A stretch of 64,000 bases of DNA from Notospermus geniculatus (lineage: Eukaryota; Nemertea; Pilidiophora; Heteronemertea; Lineidae): NCBI GenBank assembly GCA_002633025.1, contig NMRB01000110.1, forward strand, positions 312,377 to 376,376, given 5' to 3'. The notes under the pieces are model-generated. The model made no database searches. It saw only the letters and a list, made by a program, of their open reading frames with translations, and was not told where the DNA came from. The position numbers were made by a program, and so were the translations under genes. Positions 45,336 through 57,290 of the stretch are shown piece after piece; the stretch's first letter is position 1; each line of letters opens with the position of its first letter.

Positions 45336-47413
45336 TCACTTAGACTTGGCTATAGATGCTGGTGATGGTCGCGGTGGGATCAAACGGATGTTAGACGAAG
45401 AAGAAGGTAGACCAGAAAAATCATCACGCACCTGGACGAATGGTATTTACCGTGATTTGTGATGGTTGCATATTGGGTCTAATTTGATCTAAGGAAGCAT
45501 CTCCCAACATTGATTTCACCTCTTCCGAGCAGACCCCATCATCAGCAGCAATGGTGTCAAGGATGCACTGTTGTAGTAGAAGTCTGTCTGGAGGAGCGTA
45601 CCCTATGGAGATTCTGTCTGAATCGTTGGCTATACCTGACTGCACACTGCGTATCGAGACATGTGCCACTCCATGGCCAATTCGGACATGCACTCTTGCA
45701 CCTCTTGAGGATGGTCTTGCCTTCCTGACTTGCAGCTCTTGCACCTCTTGAGGATGGGCATGCCTCCCTGACTTGCGTTATTGACTGTGTAATGATAGTA
45801 ATGGAGTATTGCATGTCAGTGATATCCATATGTACTGTACCTCATGCAAACAGCTCTGCATAAAAAAATATCATGTATCTCATGGCAGAGATCATGCTGT
45901 ATATTACGTGACAGTGGCAGAATAATTATAGTAGATTTATTGATGATAAAAAGGGAATCGATAAAAAAGATACATGGGTCATGTTTATGGCAAATATTAG
46001 AAAAGCAGAGGCAATGATCTGATAAAAAGTTTGGCATGTGTTGCATTATTTGCCAATATTTTCAATGACAATGGGGTAGATGTTATGATCATTGGTTGTC
46101 ACTGCTATGCTAATGGCTTCCGCAGAATCAACAGATCTCTGCGCCATCGGCGATGTTTTTGTTGGATAATTTAGCGTAATCAAGTCGATTCCTGACATGC
46201 GATCATCCTGTTGATCCGGTGTCGTGTTTTTGGGATGCCGTAAGTTGTAAAATAATTGCGTGGGTGTATCCATCTGTATGATCCTCTGTAAACAACAACT
46301 GTTGTTGACATCATAACTAATAAAGTTGCCTACCCCATGTTGGCACGATGTTGCCTACTTCATCAGTCATGTCAGTTCCTTTCGGACTGGAACCTGCACA
46401 ACTTTCTATCATGACAGGGTGGCCCTGTGAGCAGTCATAGCAAAGACTGAAGAAACAGGGCAAAATGTCACATTACGATGTTCTAGACACAGTGCAAAAC
46501 GAACGGATATGTCAAAAATTGGTCAAACTCTCACAGCACCTCCCAGTAGCGGTGGTTCTGCAGGTTCCTCGTTGTTGGTACTTCAAGCAATGTCACTCTG
46601 TCAGGAGAAATGCTTCTTTTCTTAGTTACATTTCCAATATTCTCATGATCACAAAAAGTTGAGCTATAAGAGCAATTATTGCTCATTTCTGTATTTTTAA
46701 TTGGTTTCCTGATGCTTGGAAACCGAGCTCGAATCTATGGCAGGGCTATACCGCTTGTTTACTTTCCACTTGCTTCGAGCATGCAGCTGTTATTGGTAAA
46801 ACTCTTGGGCTTGTTCGAGATGTCGTGGTAAGAGGATACACTCCATGATACAGCACTCCCGTTCAGGTCGAATGTCGTAGCTTCAACTTCCCTCGCATTC
46901 TGTTGTTATATCCTTGAGAGCAGGAAATGCTATTGGAAATGATCCCAAAATTGGTTCCTGAAGAAGTTCGAACACCTCTCTGTTTCATTGCTGGTGTATG
47001 GCATGGATGGTTGGCAACATATGTTCCACAACGACAAAGGTTTGTTTTGTAGTTGGCCTGTTGGAAGATCGATCTCTCATGCAATAAAATGGTTTTGGGA
47101 TATAATGCTTCTCCAACCAGATCTATATGCCGATGCACCTTTCCTACATGTAGGTTCTAAAATCCATTTTGGATGGTGTGGGGGTGAATCAGGGACTATT
47201 GCCTGAAAACATTCCTTCTTGTGAGATCAACTTGCAGGCAGTGCATTGATCCAGGTTAAGAGCAAATACTGAAGTGGTTTGCCAACAGAAATCATTTTAA
47301 AACACAAGGAAGTTTGGGAAGTGGAGCCATCTCGTACACTGACCGAATCTGAACTGACCGCCCTCTTTGGCTTGGTAATTTCTCTGCTGTCTGGAGAGTA
47401 TCCACTGTCTGAT
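45336..47413. other. Intronic sequence after the LINE, no gene recognised
   Basis: No coding sequence is supported. The only structure seen is a 43-bp tandem duplication (see separate entry). The last 140 bases belong to a 79-codon frame with no known domain that runs into the duplicated block. Confidence 0.45.
45693..45776. repeat. 43-bp tandem duplication
   Basis: CTCTTGCACCTCTTGAGGAT starts at 45693 and again at 45736, with a few substitutions between the copies. Confidence 0.85.
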
Positions 47414-47814
47414 TATAATCTGCAAATGGAGAACTTTGAAATCAGATCCCGACTGATCAATCATATTCGGACGTGGCACGCTAGACGTATATTCTTGCAA
47501 AATAACTGCTCTTTATAGAAGCCTAGCGTACCATGATATTGACAAGAAGAAAATGGATGGTTGTTCCGTTCCCAGTGGACCCTGCACAGATAAATTAGCT
47601 GCAGCTGTTACACGGATGTTAAAAAACTGTCCCTGCGGTCTTAATTTTGAGATGATTGGCTTTGGCACTGATTGGATATAATTCTTATAGATCTTCCTAA
47701 TTACAGTGATATCGTGTCATCATGGTTGCTGCATAGTGCATGTTCTGTTGGCTAATTGTGGTAGCCTGTGCAAGATGAAATGTGCAGTGTACAGACAGTG
47801 CATTTGATTGCCCA

Positions 47815-47985
47815 TGAAATGTCCTTAGGGACAAAAATTCCTTTCGGATGTAATATTTAAGGATGAAAGGTCCATATGCACGAACTGTCCAAGGACGAAA
47901 AGTACTTGGGGACATAACATCTTGGGACGAAATGTACTTCGGGATGGTATGTCCAGGGACGAAAAGTTCTAGGGTATGAATGTCC
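47815..47985. repeat. Degenerate GGGACGAAAAGTxCTTGG repeats
   Basis: About seven short units of 20-25 bp with the core GGACGAAAAGTACTTGGGGA are seen. The same array occurs in copy 2 at about 50440-50620. It lies about 100 bp upstream of the exon. Confidence 0.7.
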
Positions 47986-48091
47986 TTGGAGAAAATAATG
48001 TTCTGGACGAAATTTTCTGGGTCGAAGTCCTCATTACAGTTCACCAACCATACCCTGATTAATTGTCTTTTCTTTTATTCTCTCATTTTAG

Positions 48092-48246
48092 CACTGGAAG
48101 ATCTGTATGCATTCCACTACACCAATCCTGAGTTGACAGTGCCCAAGTCATATGGATGGGACTTCTTCGATATCCAGTCTGAATACCTGCGAATGGGGGT
48201 GCCCAACGAAAACTGGGTCCTCACACATATCAACAAGGACTATGAG
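48092..48246 (+). CDS. Myotubularin-related phosphatase (MTMR6/7/8 group), PH-GRAM exon C, copy 1
   Basis: The 155-nt exon lies between a T-rich acceptor (TCTCATTTTAG) and a GTAGGG donor. It takes two bases to complete the codon started by exon B, giving the family-like SQPALEDLYAFHYTNPE across the join, then DIQSEYLRMGVPNENWVLTH and NKDYE. This matches the end of the PH-GRAM domain in MTMR6/7/8 (the usual YxRMGxPNxxW block). It ends in phase 0. The same exon is repeated 2.6 kb downstream with one silent difference. No later MTMR exon is found before the window ends. Confidence 0.94.
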
Positions 48247-48339
48247 GTAGGGTCTTCTGTAACATTCACAATCTCATGATCCTTCATTGGCTCACCTGTC
48301 TCTGAAAGGTGAATCCTATATAATACTGTGGCATCCGTC

Positions 48340-49325
48340 TTCCGTCGCCGTCCATCCTCGTAAACAAGGGTGGCACATTTCTTAACCGCATGGCTTGGAA
48401 TCTTGAAACTTGGTGTGCTGGTTCCTTATGGCATAAACTATTTGCAGGCTGAAATTTAGTGCAGTTGGTTGTATGTTCTGACCTATAGGGGGCATTTTGT
48501 GAAACCTTCTTTGGCCATAAACGCACCACAGTAGTCGTCGTCCATCATCGTGAACAAGGGTGGCACATTTCTCAACCACGCGGCATAGAATCTTGAAACT
48601 TTATGTGCTGGTACCTCATAGCATAAACTATGTTGAGGCCGAAATTTAGTACAGTCGGTTGTATGTTCTGGCCTGTAGGGGGCGTTTTGTGAAACCTTCT
48701 TTTGGCAATATCTCCCGAACACTGCACAGTAGTCCATCGTCCATCATCGTGAACGAGGGTGGCACGTCTCTCAACCGCGTGGCTTAGAATCTTGGAACTT
48801 GGTGTGCTGGTACATCATGGTATAAACTATCTGCAGGGTGAAATTTAGCGCAGTCAGTTGTATGTTCTGGCCTGTAGGCGGCATTTTGTGAAACCTTCTT
48901 TTGGCCATATCTCCCGAACACCATACAGTAGTCCATCGTCATCATCGGGAACGAGGGTGGCACGTTTCTCAACCGCGTGGCTTAGAATCTTGGAACTTGG
49001 TGTGCTGGTAAGTCATGGCATAAACTATCTGCAGGCCGAAATTTAGCGCAGTCGGTTGTACGTTCTGGCCTATAGGTGGCGTTTTATGAAATCTTCTTTT
49101 GGCCATATTTCCTGAACGCAGCGTAGTAGTCGTTGTCCATCATCGTGAACAAGGGTGGCACGTTGTTTCTCAACCGTGTGGCTTAGAATCTTGAAACTTT
49201 GTATGCTGGTACCTTATGACATAAACTATGTGCAGGCTGAAATTTAGCACAGTTGGTTGTATTCTGGCCTGTAGGGGCGCTTTGTGAAAAACGTCTTTTG
49301 GCCCTGTCTCCTGAACGCTGCATGC
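48340..49325. repeat. Tandem repeat, period about 195 bp, five units (in duplication copy 1)
   Basis: The landmark GAACAAGGGTGGCAC or a close variant occurs near 48361, 48551, 48751, 48947 and 49147. Each unit also contains AAATTTAGxxCAGTxGGTTG, GGCCTGTAGG and TTTTGGCCATATCTCC. The array begins about 100 bp after the exon C donor. The small minus-strand frames here are shadows of the periodicity. Confidence 0.9.
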
Positions 49326-49965
49326 TAGAATCATTTCTAATATAGTAATATCAAATCAATACTTCAATGGTCTTTGTGAAGTTCTTCGATATTTTTGGCT
49401 TAGGGCCAAAATACAGAATGAGGGACCAAAAGGTCACAAGAATGCTTCCATTTCAAATCAGATAATATCAATATTTGTTTTGCCCACAAGGAATATGTTT
49501 ATCACTGGCTTCAGTACTTGAGAAGGTATGTAAGTGTGTTAGGAGCTGTGAGTTGTAATGCAAGATGGACCATCAGTTTCTGCTGTTGACTGATATAGCA
49601 GTCCTCTTCCTTTATGAATACACCTTTCAGAATGTTGACAGCTCTGTTGGTTATGAGAAGCCAGAACATCGGCATTCTGTCACCGAAAAATCCTGAAATA
49701 TGAACTTGGAAACTGTTATCAGTTATTGTTTATGTGAGAAGGTTCATCTCCATTGCTCGAGGAGATGGAGAAAAAAAATCAGTTATTCCATTACTGCTGA
49801 AACTTAACCTTGGAACTCGAGTTACAGTATTGACTTTGGGAAACATTGGCCATGTTTCTGTAGTTTCTCCATAAAACTAAGAAAAAAACTCCATTGTCTT
49901 GTCCTTGTCAAGGTCATACTCGGAAGCATTGTCATGTTGAATCTCCTACCAAATTCAGTGTTCTC

Positions 49966-50047
49966 CACTACCTTCCAAGACTCGGCGGTGCGCCGATTCA
50001 TGGAGGCCCAATGGACCTATGGCGCCGGGTCATAAATGTGCCGCCGA
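49966..50047. other. Spacer between the two duplication copies
   Basis: About 80 bp, GC-richer than its surroundings (it includes CGGCGGTGCGCCG), without a counterpart after copy 2. It may be residual sequence at the recombination or assembly join. Confidence 0.5.
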
Positions 50048-50706
50048 TAATCTGCAAATGGAGAACTTTGAAATCAGATCCCGACTGATCAATCATATTC
50101 GGACGTGGCACGCTAGACGTATATTCTTGCAAAATAACTCCTCTTTATAGAAGCCTACCGTACCATGATATTGACAAGAAGAAAATGGATGGTTGTTCTG
50201 TTCCCAGTGGACCCTGCACAGATAAATTAGCTGCAGCTGTTGCACGGATGTTAAAAAACTGTCCCTGCGGTCTTAATTTTGAGATGATTGGCTTTGGCAC
50301 TGATTGGATATAATTCTTATAGATCTTCGTAATTACAGTGATATCGTGTCATCATGGTTGCTGCATAGTGCATGTTCTGTTGGCTAATTGTGGTAGCCTG
50401 TGCAAGATGAAATGTGTAGTGTACAGACAGTGCATTTGATTAGGGACATAAATTCCTTTCGGATGTAATATTCAAGGATGAAAGGTCCATATGCATGAAC
50501 TGTCCAAGGACGAAAAGTACTTGGGGACATAACATCTTGGGACAAAATGTACTTCGGGATGGTATGTCCAGGGACGAAAAGTTCTAGGGTATGAATGTCC
50601 TTGGAGAAAATAATGTTCTGGACGAAATTTTCAGGGTCGAAGTCCTCATTACAGTTCATCAACCATACCCTGATTAATTGTCTTTTCTTTTATTCTCTCA
50701 TTTTAG

Positions 50707-50861
50707 CACTGGAAGATCTGTATGCATTCCACTACACCAATCCTGAGTTGACAGTGCCCAAGTCATATGGATGGGACTTCTTTGATATCCAGTCTGAATA
50801 CCTGCGAATGGGGGTGCCCAACGAAAACTGGGTCCTCACACATATCAACAAGGACTATGAG
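50707..50861 (+). CDS. MTMR PH-GRAM exon C, duplicate copy 2
   Basis: The 155-nt exon has the same acceptor (CTCATTTTAG) and donor (GTAGGG) as copy 1. It differs from 48092-48246 at one position (T at 50783 for C at 48168), which is silent (Phe). Because 155 is not a multiple of three and the exon enters in phase 1 and leaves in phase 0, including both copies in one transcript would break the frame; only one can be used. Both would yield the same protein. It may be a genuine recent duplication or the second haplotype of one locus placed in tandem by the assembly. Confidence 0.85.
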
Positions 50862-50949
50862 GTAGGGTCTTCTGTAACATTCACAATCTCATCCTTCGTT
50901 GGCTCCCCCTGTCTCTGAAAGGTGAATCCTATACTGTGGCATCTGTCTT

Positions 50950-51330
50950 CCACTGTCATCCATCTTAGTAAACAAGGGTGGCACATTTCTTAACCGCATG
51001 GCTTGGAATCTTGAAACTTTGTGTGCTGGTACCTTATGGCACGAACTATCTGCAGACTAAAATTTAGTGCAGTCGGTTGTAAGTTCTGGCCTGTAGGTGG
51101 CGTTTTATGAAATCTTCTTTTGGCCATATCTCCTGAACGCACTACAGTAGTCGTCGTCCATCATCGTTAACGAGGGTGGCACGTTTCTCAACCACGTGGC
51201 TTAGAATCTTGAAACTTTTTGTGCTGGTACCTTATGGGATAAACTATGTGCAGGCAGAAATTTAGTGCAGTTGGTTGTATAAAATGCTGGCCTGAAGGGG
51301 TACTTTGTGAAAAACGTCTTTTGGCCCGGT
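50950..51330. repeat. Tandem repeat, period about 195 bp, two units (in duplication copy 2)
   Basis: Same satellite as at 48340-49325, with landmarks near 50975 and 51171. The difference in unit number between copies is the main length difference of the duplication. Confidence 0.85.
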
Positions 51331-51990
51331 CTCCTGCATGAATCATTTCTAATAGTAATATTAAATCAATACTTCAATGGTCTTTCTGAAGTTCTTCGAT
51401 ATTTTTAGCTTAGGGCCAAAATACAGAATGAGGGACGAAAAGGTCACAAGTAATGCTTCCATTTCAAATCAGATAACATCAATATTTGTTTTGCCCACAA
51501 GGAATATGTTTATCATTGGCTTCAGTACTTGAGAAGGTATGTACGTTAGAATGTTAGGAGCTGTGAGTTGTAATGCAAGATGGACCATCAGTTCTGCTGT
51601 TGACTGATATACATGTAGCAGTCTCTTCCTTTATGAATACACCTTTCAGACTGTTGACAGCTCTGTTGGTTATGAGAAGCCAGAACGGCATTCTGTCATG
51701 TCTGTCCCCTAAAAATCCTGAAATATGAACTTGGAAACTGTTATCAGTTATTGTTTATGTGAGAAGGTTCATCTCCATTGCTCGATGAGAGGGAGGAAAA
51801 AATCATAGTTATTCCATTACTGCTGAAACTTAACCTTGGAACTCGAGTTACAGTATTGACTTTGGGAAACATTGGCCATGTTTCTGTAGTTTCTCCATAA
51901 AACTGTGGAAAAAACTCCATTGTCTTGTCCTTGTCAAGGTCATACTCGGAAGCATTGTCATGTTGAACTTCCTACAAATTGACAGTGCCG

Positions 51991-54900
51991 GTACTGTGAA
52001 CCAAGACAATTGTCATACCATGCTAGGGTAATGGCCACAAGTTCTGATGTCGTGACTATCACGGAACCAAGAGCGTCTGCCAGATAATCATATTTGCCTA
52101 AACCGTGTTGCCTGCGGTCACAGATTTAGCGGAAATCCTCCTGATAGCAGGTCCTGAATTCCTCAGATGCAGTTCTTTGACCTCAGGGGGAGTCCATTAC
52201 GGAGAACAAGTTACAGAATACAATCTTTCTACCGTGTGCTCGCAAATATGATTACACAAGGCTATTTCTTTCTGTCATGTCTGTACGTTGGGACATTACA
52301 CCAATTTCTTGTGCCTGCGGCTTTGGTTCCCTGCGGACATGTTTCTTCGCTGTTGCTGAATGTCTCGTTTTAAAATGTAATCACTCCTCGTATGACTTTG
52401 GCATTTCTTCTTTGTTCAATATGTGGTGTAAGCCTCAGGTGAACAAGAAAGTTTGAAAGGTAAGGAATTGTTCGTGTTGGAGTGAAAAAATCTGCAAATG
52501 TCAATGTACTGGGCTAGTTGAATTTCTAATTGATAAAACCAGGCAATGCTTATGTGATATCTGCATGTTCACCCTTGATATTCTGAAATGAGATTATGTC
52601 CGGGGTACATGTATATGAGATGTGTTGGACATATGAAGTAAAGGTTATCTTGTACTGATACAAACAGTCTACACCACTTGAGGATTATACATTTTTGTAC
52701 TTGGACATCACAATGATGCATCTCTGCATTCAGTTGGTACTGACGTATCTCGAAATATAGTTTAACTTACATGTACCTCACTCTAAGGTTTTTGGGGCCC
52801 TGTGAATAAGGGTATTTGTCTGTGTACTGAACAGTTATCAGGTAGGCTGAGCCAATATTATGTTGCTGCATCGTCCCCAGTGGATTCTTCAGAAGCCAGC
52901 AACGTTCAGTGCTACAGCTTTTTCCAATTTCTGTCCAAATGAAAAATGATCTATGCAGATACGAAGAAACCTTTTCAAGCTCAAGTAACTATTGGGTGAA
53001 AAAAATCCAATAAAACTTTGCCACTTGGAAAAAGGACACCTTAATTGTTGTACTTTCCTCAATATTTCTTTCCTGTGAGGCAGAATATTGGAAAACATCG
53101 CTTTTAATTTCTTGTTGCTATAGAAAAAACCCAAGTTGACATTTAGACATCGTCTGGGTTGGGTTTTCTAAAGTGGCTGATTGAATAGATCCTTGGGAGG
53201 TACCAGAAGGAAGTTATATTGTGACTTTTATCGAGATGGCCGTGTGTGTATAGGTCACCTGACACGTGGATCTAATTTTAATCATCTCTATGGCTCAAGA
53301 AGTTAGAATGTAGACTGACTGAGCACCAATTGAGCGAGACTATATTCCGCAAGACATTTCCAAGACAACACAATGCTGCCATGGCTACCTTTTTCGAATT
53401 AAAGTCCAGCAGAATCAGAAACGTTTGGAAGAAGTTGGTGGTCCTCTGTTCTGCATCTGGCAACAGATGTTGCTGATGATAATGGTAATTGCAATTACAT
53501 GTAAGATGATGATCTAGATGATGGCAAGGATGAAGATGATGATGATAAAGGAGAGTTCCTTCGGATAATCGATAAAAACAACGTTTCATGTCTTTTCCCA
53601 TTTGGAATAATCATTATTTAGGTGTCATCATCAACTCTTGAACCCATCATGTGGCAGGTGTGCCTTCCATTTGCTAAATGTCAGGCAAAAACTCTATCAT
53701 AATGTGCTAGTATTGATATTCAATGTGATGTCGTTCACCTGTCAGTTCGATGGGAATGGAACTGTCACAGCCAGAGAATGAACCAATGTGATTCCTGAGA
53801 TGCACTCGTCATTAGCTTCCTTCAATCATTTCTTTGCCTGTAATTACCAAGCTATGTAAAATATCCTCTTTTTCCAGAGATTTTTTTGACCTACCAGTGA
53901 GAGTAAGCTTTGTGATCCATTCCAGAAGTATCAGTTTTAAAATGAATCAATAAATAACTCTTCCTGATTCTAGTCTTCGTGTCAATGATTCCGTGACGAC
54001 CTGCTGCCGTTTGTAATGTGTTCTTGAAGAAGATGTTCAGAATTGTCTACCTGAATTGATCTCTGGTTCTATAGACTACTAAAATGGAGATGCGTTTTGA
54101 TCTCTTTATCATGACTGCTTTGACATGTTCGAATGTCTCTAAAGAGGTTGAGCGACGTTTTTTTACTGAGCTGGTGTTCTAGAAAAAAGAGACTTGATCT
54201 TAGTGTCTACCTTAAAGGGGGCCCACAGGTAGCCCCCCTTGTGTATTTCTATTCCTAATAAAGTCTTTTGTGTTCCAGGCCCCGAGGTTGTCGATGATAC
54301 CTTGCAAAACATTGTTCTCTGAAGGAGAAGATCGATGGCTTCTGGGCTAAAAAAAGGCCAAATATCATGAGAAACAGAAAAAATACACCCATGGCCTAAA
54401 ACGGATCAGCCGAGTATATATCATTTTTCTACTTTGGTTAATAGGAGATAGAAATGGAGCAGATTGATGGTCGATGGATGATCTCTTGGAGGTGTATTTT
54501 ATGATGATGGATGGTCATTGCTAAGAGGTGGGCTTGTAGGTAGTCCATATCACAAAAAATCATCTGATGTGTTCAGGTTGCCACATTCTTGCCGCTAGGA
54601 CATCCCAGCTGTCCCGTTCTCACCACTTTTCCTCTTTGATTTAGTATTTGTGTCTGCAGTAGGGATGGTGGTGTCTTCCTGATCTTGAAAACCTTTCATT
54701 ACGGGTAGGTTACATCTCTTTTGCACCTCCCCTGGAAAGGAACTTTCATCTTCTGGACCACTTCATGGTTGGCTAGGTCGCTGAGCTTCTTTCTTGATGA
54801 GGATCTGGACTGCCCTTGCCTGGATTCAAAAGGCTTCTTTGATGAGACTTTTCCACTCCTTCGTTGCTTTTCAGAACTTCCATATTCAAAGAAGAATAAA

Positions 54901-56704
54901 GTTCAGTTGATTTGTGACCCTTTCGTATCGTCTCTGAACTTCCCTCAAGTGCGCTCTCTACCTGTCTTCTGCGATACTTCAGACAAGTAATCTCCACACT
55001 AAGTTGAGGCATCATTCTGTCATAGAAACCGATGACGTGGACCACTGGGACTATCAATTGGTCGCCCTGTCTCCTGAACCATTAGGTGGTAATGTTTTAT
55101 GCATAGGGCGATGGGGCATGGAGATTGCTTGGTGAATTCGTTTGTAGTTCCTGTCAATGGATAAAGAATCATGAGAAAAGCCATTTCAGTCTACTTGGAC
55201 TCTTCATTTCATGAGACAGCACTGCACAAGTTGTACTACACCATATCAGTCTTCCCCTGCTGTTTACCACTTCGACAAATTTGGCCAAAATGCCAATTAT
55301 CAATAGTTTGCATCCGTACATATCGGCTTCTGTCAACAGGCTAATTACCTCCTATTATAACCCATGTCGATTTTCCAAATCAGGATGACCGAGCCTGCCT
55401 TTCTCACTAACTATCAGCCTCAGTCCATTCGCCATTATCCTCCATCTTTGCCCCAATCACGACGCTAACAGACGGAAACGAGATGATCGCAGTGGTCCAT
55501 TGAGACATGTTCTAGTCGGTACGTCTGTGCGATTCAATGAACTCGGCCTAATTTCATACCCGTATCTGATCAATAGGTCTAACATATTCTATGATCTAAT
55601 CAAGCCACTTTGTCCCACATAATGATCTCTTCTGGATACGAATGCATCCTCTTCCATCTTTCCTGCTGGCTATACTCGGTCTTAGGACGGTAGACAGCAT
55701 ACTGCTAATCAGAACATTAATTCACTTGCTGGCTGTTGTCAAAGAAACAGCATGTATGTGTAATTTTTTATCTCAGTCTATTGTTCAGTGGTGGATACTT
55801 GATATTCCAGAATGGCTACTGCCTTTGTCAAGCCGGACCATTGAGATATACTGGGTTAATTTGCCCTCCTTCCGTTGCCCTCTTGTTAATCCATATAGCT
55901 TCCATGGACCATCAACCCTCTTCTCTAACAAAGTAGGCTACCATGGAATGAGAACTGGGATTAGACTGCTGAAGGAAGGGTATTATGCTGATCTTCCATC
56001 TTAACTACATAAGATGCCCATCAGACGTTGGCCAACAAGTCATCAAACCAGTGCTGTCTCCGACGTTTGGTCAGCGGCTGACGACTATTTGCATCTTACT
56101 GTATTGACTGTCTGTCTACTCGGTCGCCCCAAGGTTTTGTCTTTCCTGGGGCTGTCTTATCTATTCCCAAGGGAAAATCAGATCACAATGTAAATGCCAC
56201 CATGGCAGGCGAGGAGAGGTAATCTTCTGCAGCGTTTGATTCGATGAGACAAACTCTTATTCTGCATTCATTGGTTGTTCTCTCTCCGTCTGACAAAATC
56301 TCCATCTCCGGAATGGAAGAGGAAGCAAATTTCTTCTTACCTTGATGAAGATTTATCTACCTGATTGTTTTGCAAATACAGGCTTTGTTGTCATGGTCTG
56401 GTTCTTGAAACAGCTCTGGATATCAACCCTGGAACCTATTGTGATAAGGAAGAAACTGGAATCTATTATGATGAGGAACAATACCTGTGAATCGTATTGT
56501 CCGTGTATTGGAAATTTTTGTCAGGAAGCCTCAACAGTTGGCAAGTTTGCGGAAGTTTGGCCACTTTGCTTGCGGCTTGCTTTGTTGGCAACCTGTTGAC
56601 GGATGACAAAGTTTCTTCCACATTACCTCTTTTTTTGTACATTTCATGATGATGTAGTGGCTTATAGAGACACAAATTAGCCAGATTTTAGACTACCTTC
56701 TTTG
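51991..56704. other. Intronic sequence downstream of exon C, no gene recognised
   Basis: I searched for the next MTMR exon (the conserved stretch after the PH-GRAM domain leading to the phosphatase) and saw no match in any frame. Frames present here are under 125 codons and without domains. A degenerate GAT/ATG trinucleotide patch lies at about 53470-53552. Confidence 0.45.
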
Positions 56705-57290
56705 CACCAACATGCTAGGTACTAGCTCAACCTCTTTTATCAATTGGCCACCTAATTTCCACCAACAGGCTCTCCTTCTTTACATCAGTCAACCAGATTA
56801 GTAATTTCCTTTATGCCAACAGGCGAGCTACTAGCTCTTCCTCTTTACATCAGTCAGCCATCTTAGCACCCTCCTTTACGCCAACAGGCTAACTACTAGC
56901 TCTTCCTCTTTACATCAGCCAGCCAGCTTAGTGCCCTCCTTTACGCCAACAGGCTAACTACTAGCTCTTCCTCTTTACATCAGCCAGCCAGCTTAGTGCC
57001 CTCCTTTACGCCAACAGGCTAACTACTAGCTCTTCCTCTTTACATCAGCCAGCCAGCTTAGTGCCCTCCTTTATGCCAACAGTCAACTAGCTTAGTACCT
57101 TCCTTTATGCCAACAGGCTAGCTACTAGCTCTTCCTCTTTACATAGTCAACCAGCTTAGGAATTTCCTTTAAGCAAATGGGCTAGCTCCTAGCTATTCCT
57201 CTTACATAAGTCACCGAGCTTAGTCCCTCCTTTAGTATCCTCCTTTTACACCAACATGTTAGCTCCTGGCTCTTCCTCTTCACATCAGTC
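56705..57290. repeat. 64-bp minisatellite, about nine degenerate units
   Basis: Units carry CCAACAGGCTAACTACTAGC and TCTTCCTCTTTACATCAG. Perfectly spaced starts occur at 56881, 56945 and 57009 (period 64). The three central units are nearly identical and the outer ones progressively diverged, the usual pattern of an array that expands from the middle. Confidence 0.92.

Larger units (their letters stand above)
47414..49965 (+). repeat. Exon-bearing direct duplication, copy 1 (about 2.55 kb)
   Basis: It runs from ATAATCTGCAAATGGAGAAC to GGAAGCATTGTCATGTTGAA and contains MTMR exon C at 48092-48246. Its intronic parts differ from copy 2 by a few percent with several small indels. It contains five units of a roughly 195-bp satellite where copy 2 has two. 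About 80 bp of unrelated GC-richer sequence separates it from copy 2. Confidence 0.9.
50048..51990 (+). repeat. Exon-bearing direct duplication, copy 2 (about 1.94 kb)
   Basis: Homologous to 47414-49965 from the same start to GGAAGCATTGTCATGTTGAA. It is shorter mainly because it has only about two satellite units and lacks about 15 bp near 50440. It contains MTMR exon C copy 2. Confidence 0.9.

Noticed and set aside
45336-45420. Possible target-site duplication for the LINE
   Set aside because: The bases after the hexamer tail (CACTTAGACTTGG) have only a weak, inexact resemblance to sequence near 38810, not enough to call a duplication.
48284-48972. Series of minus-strand frames containing similar peptides, resembling a repeat protein
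   Set aside because: They come from the 195-bp satellite; frames break between units and there is no start or splice consistency.
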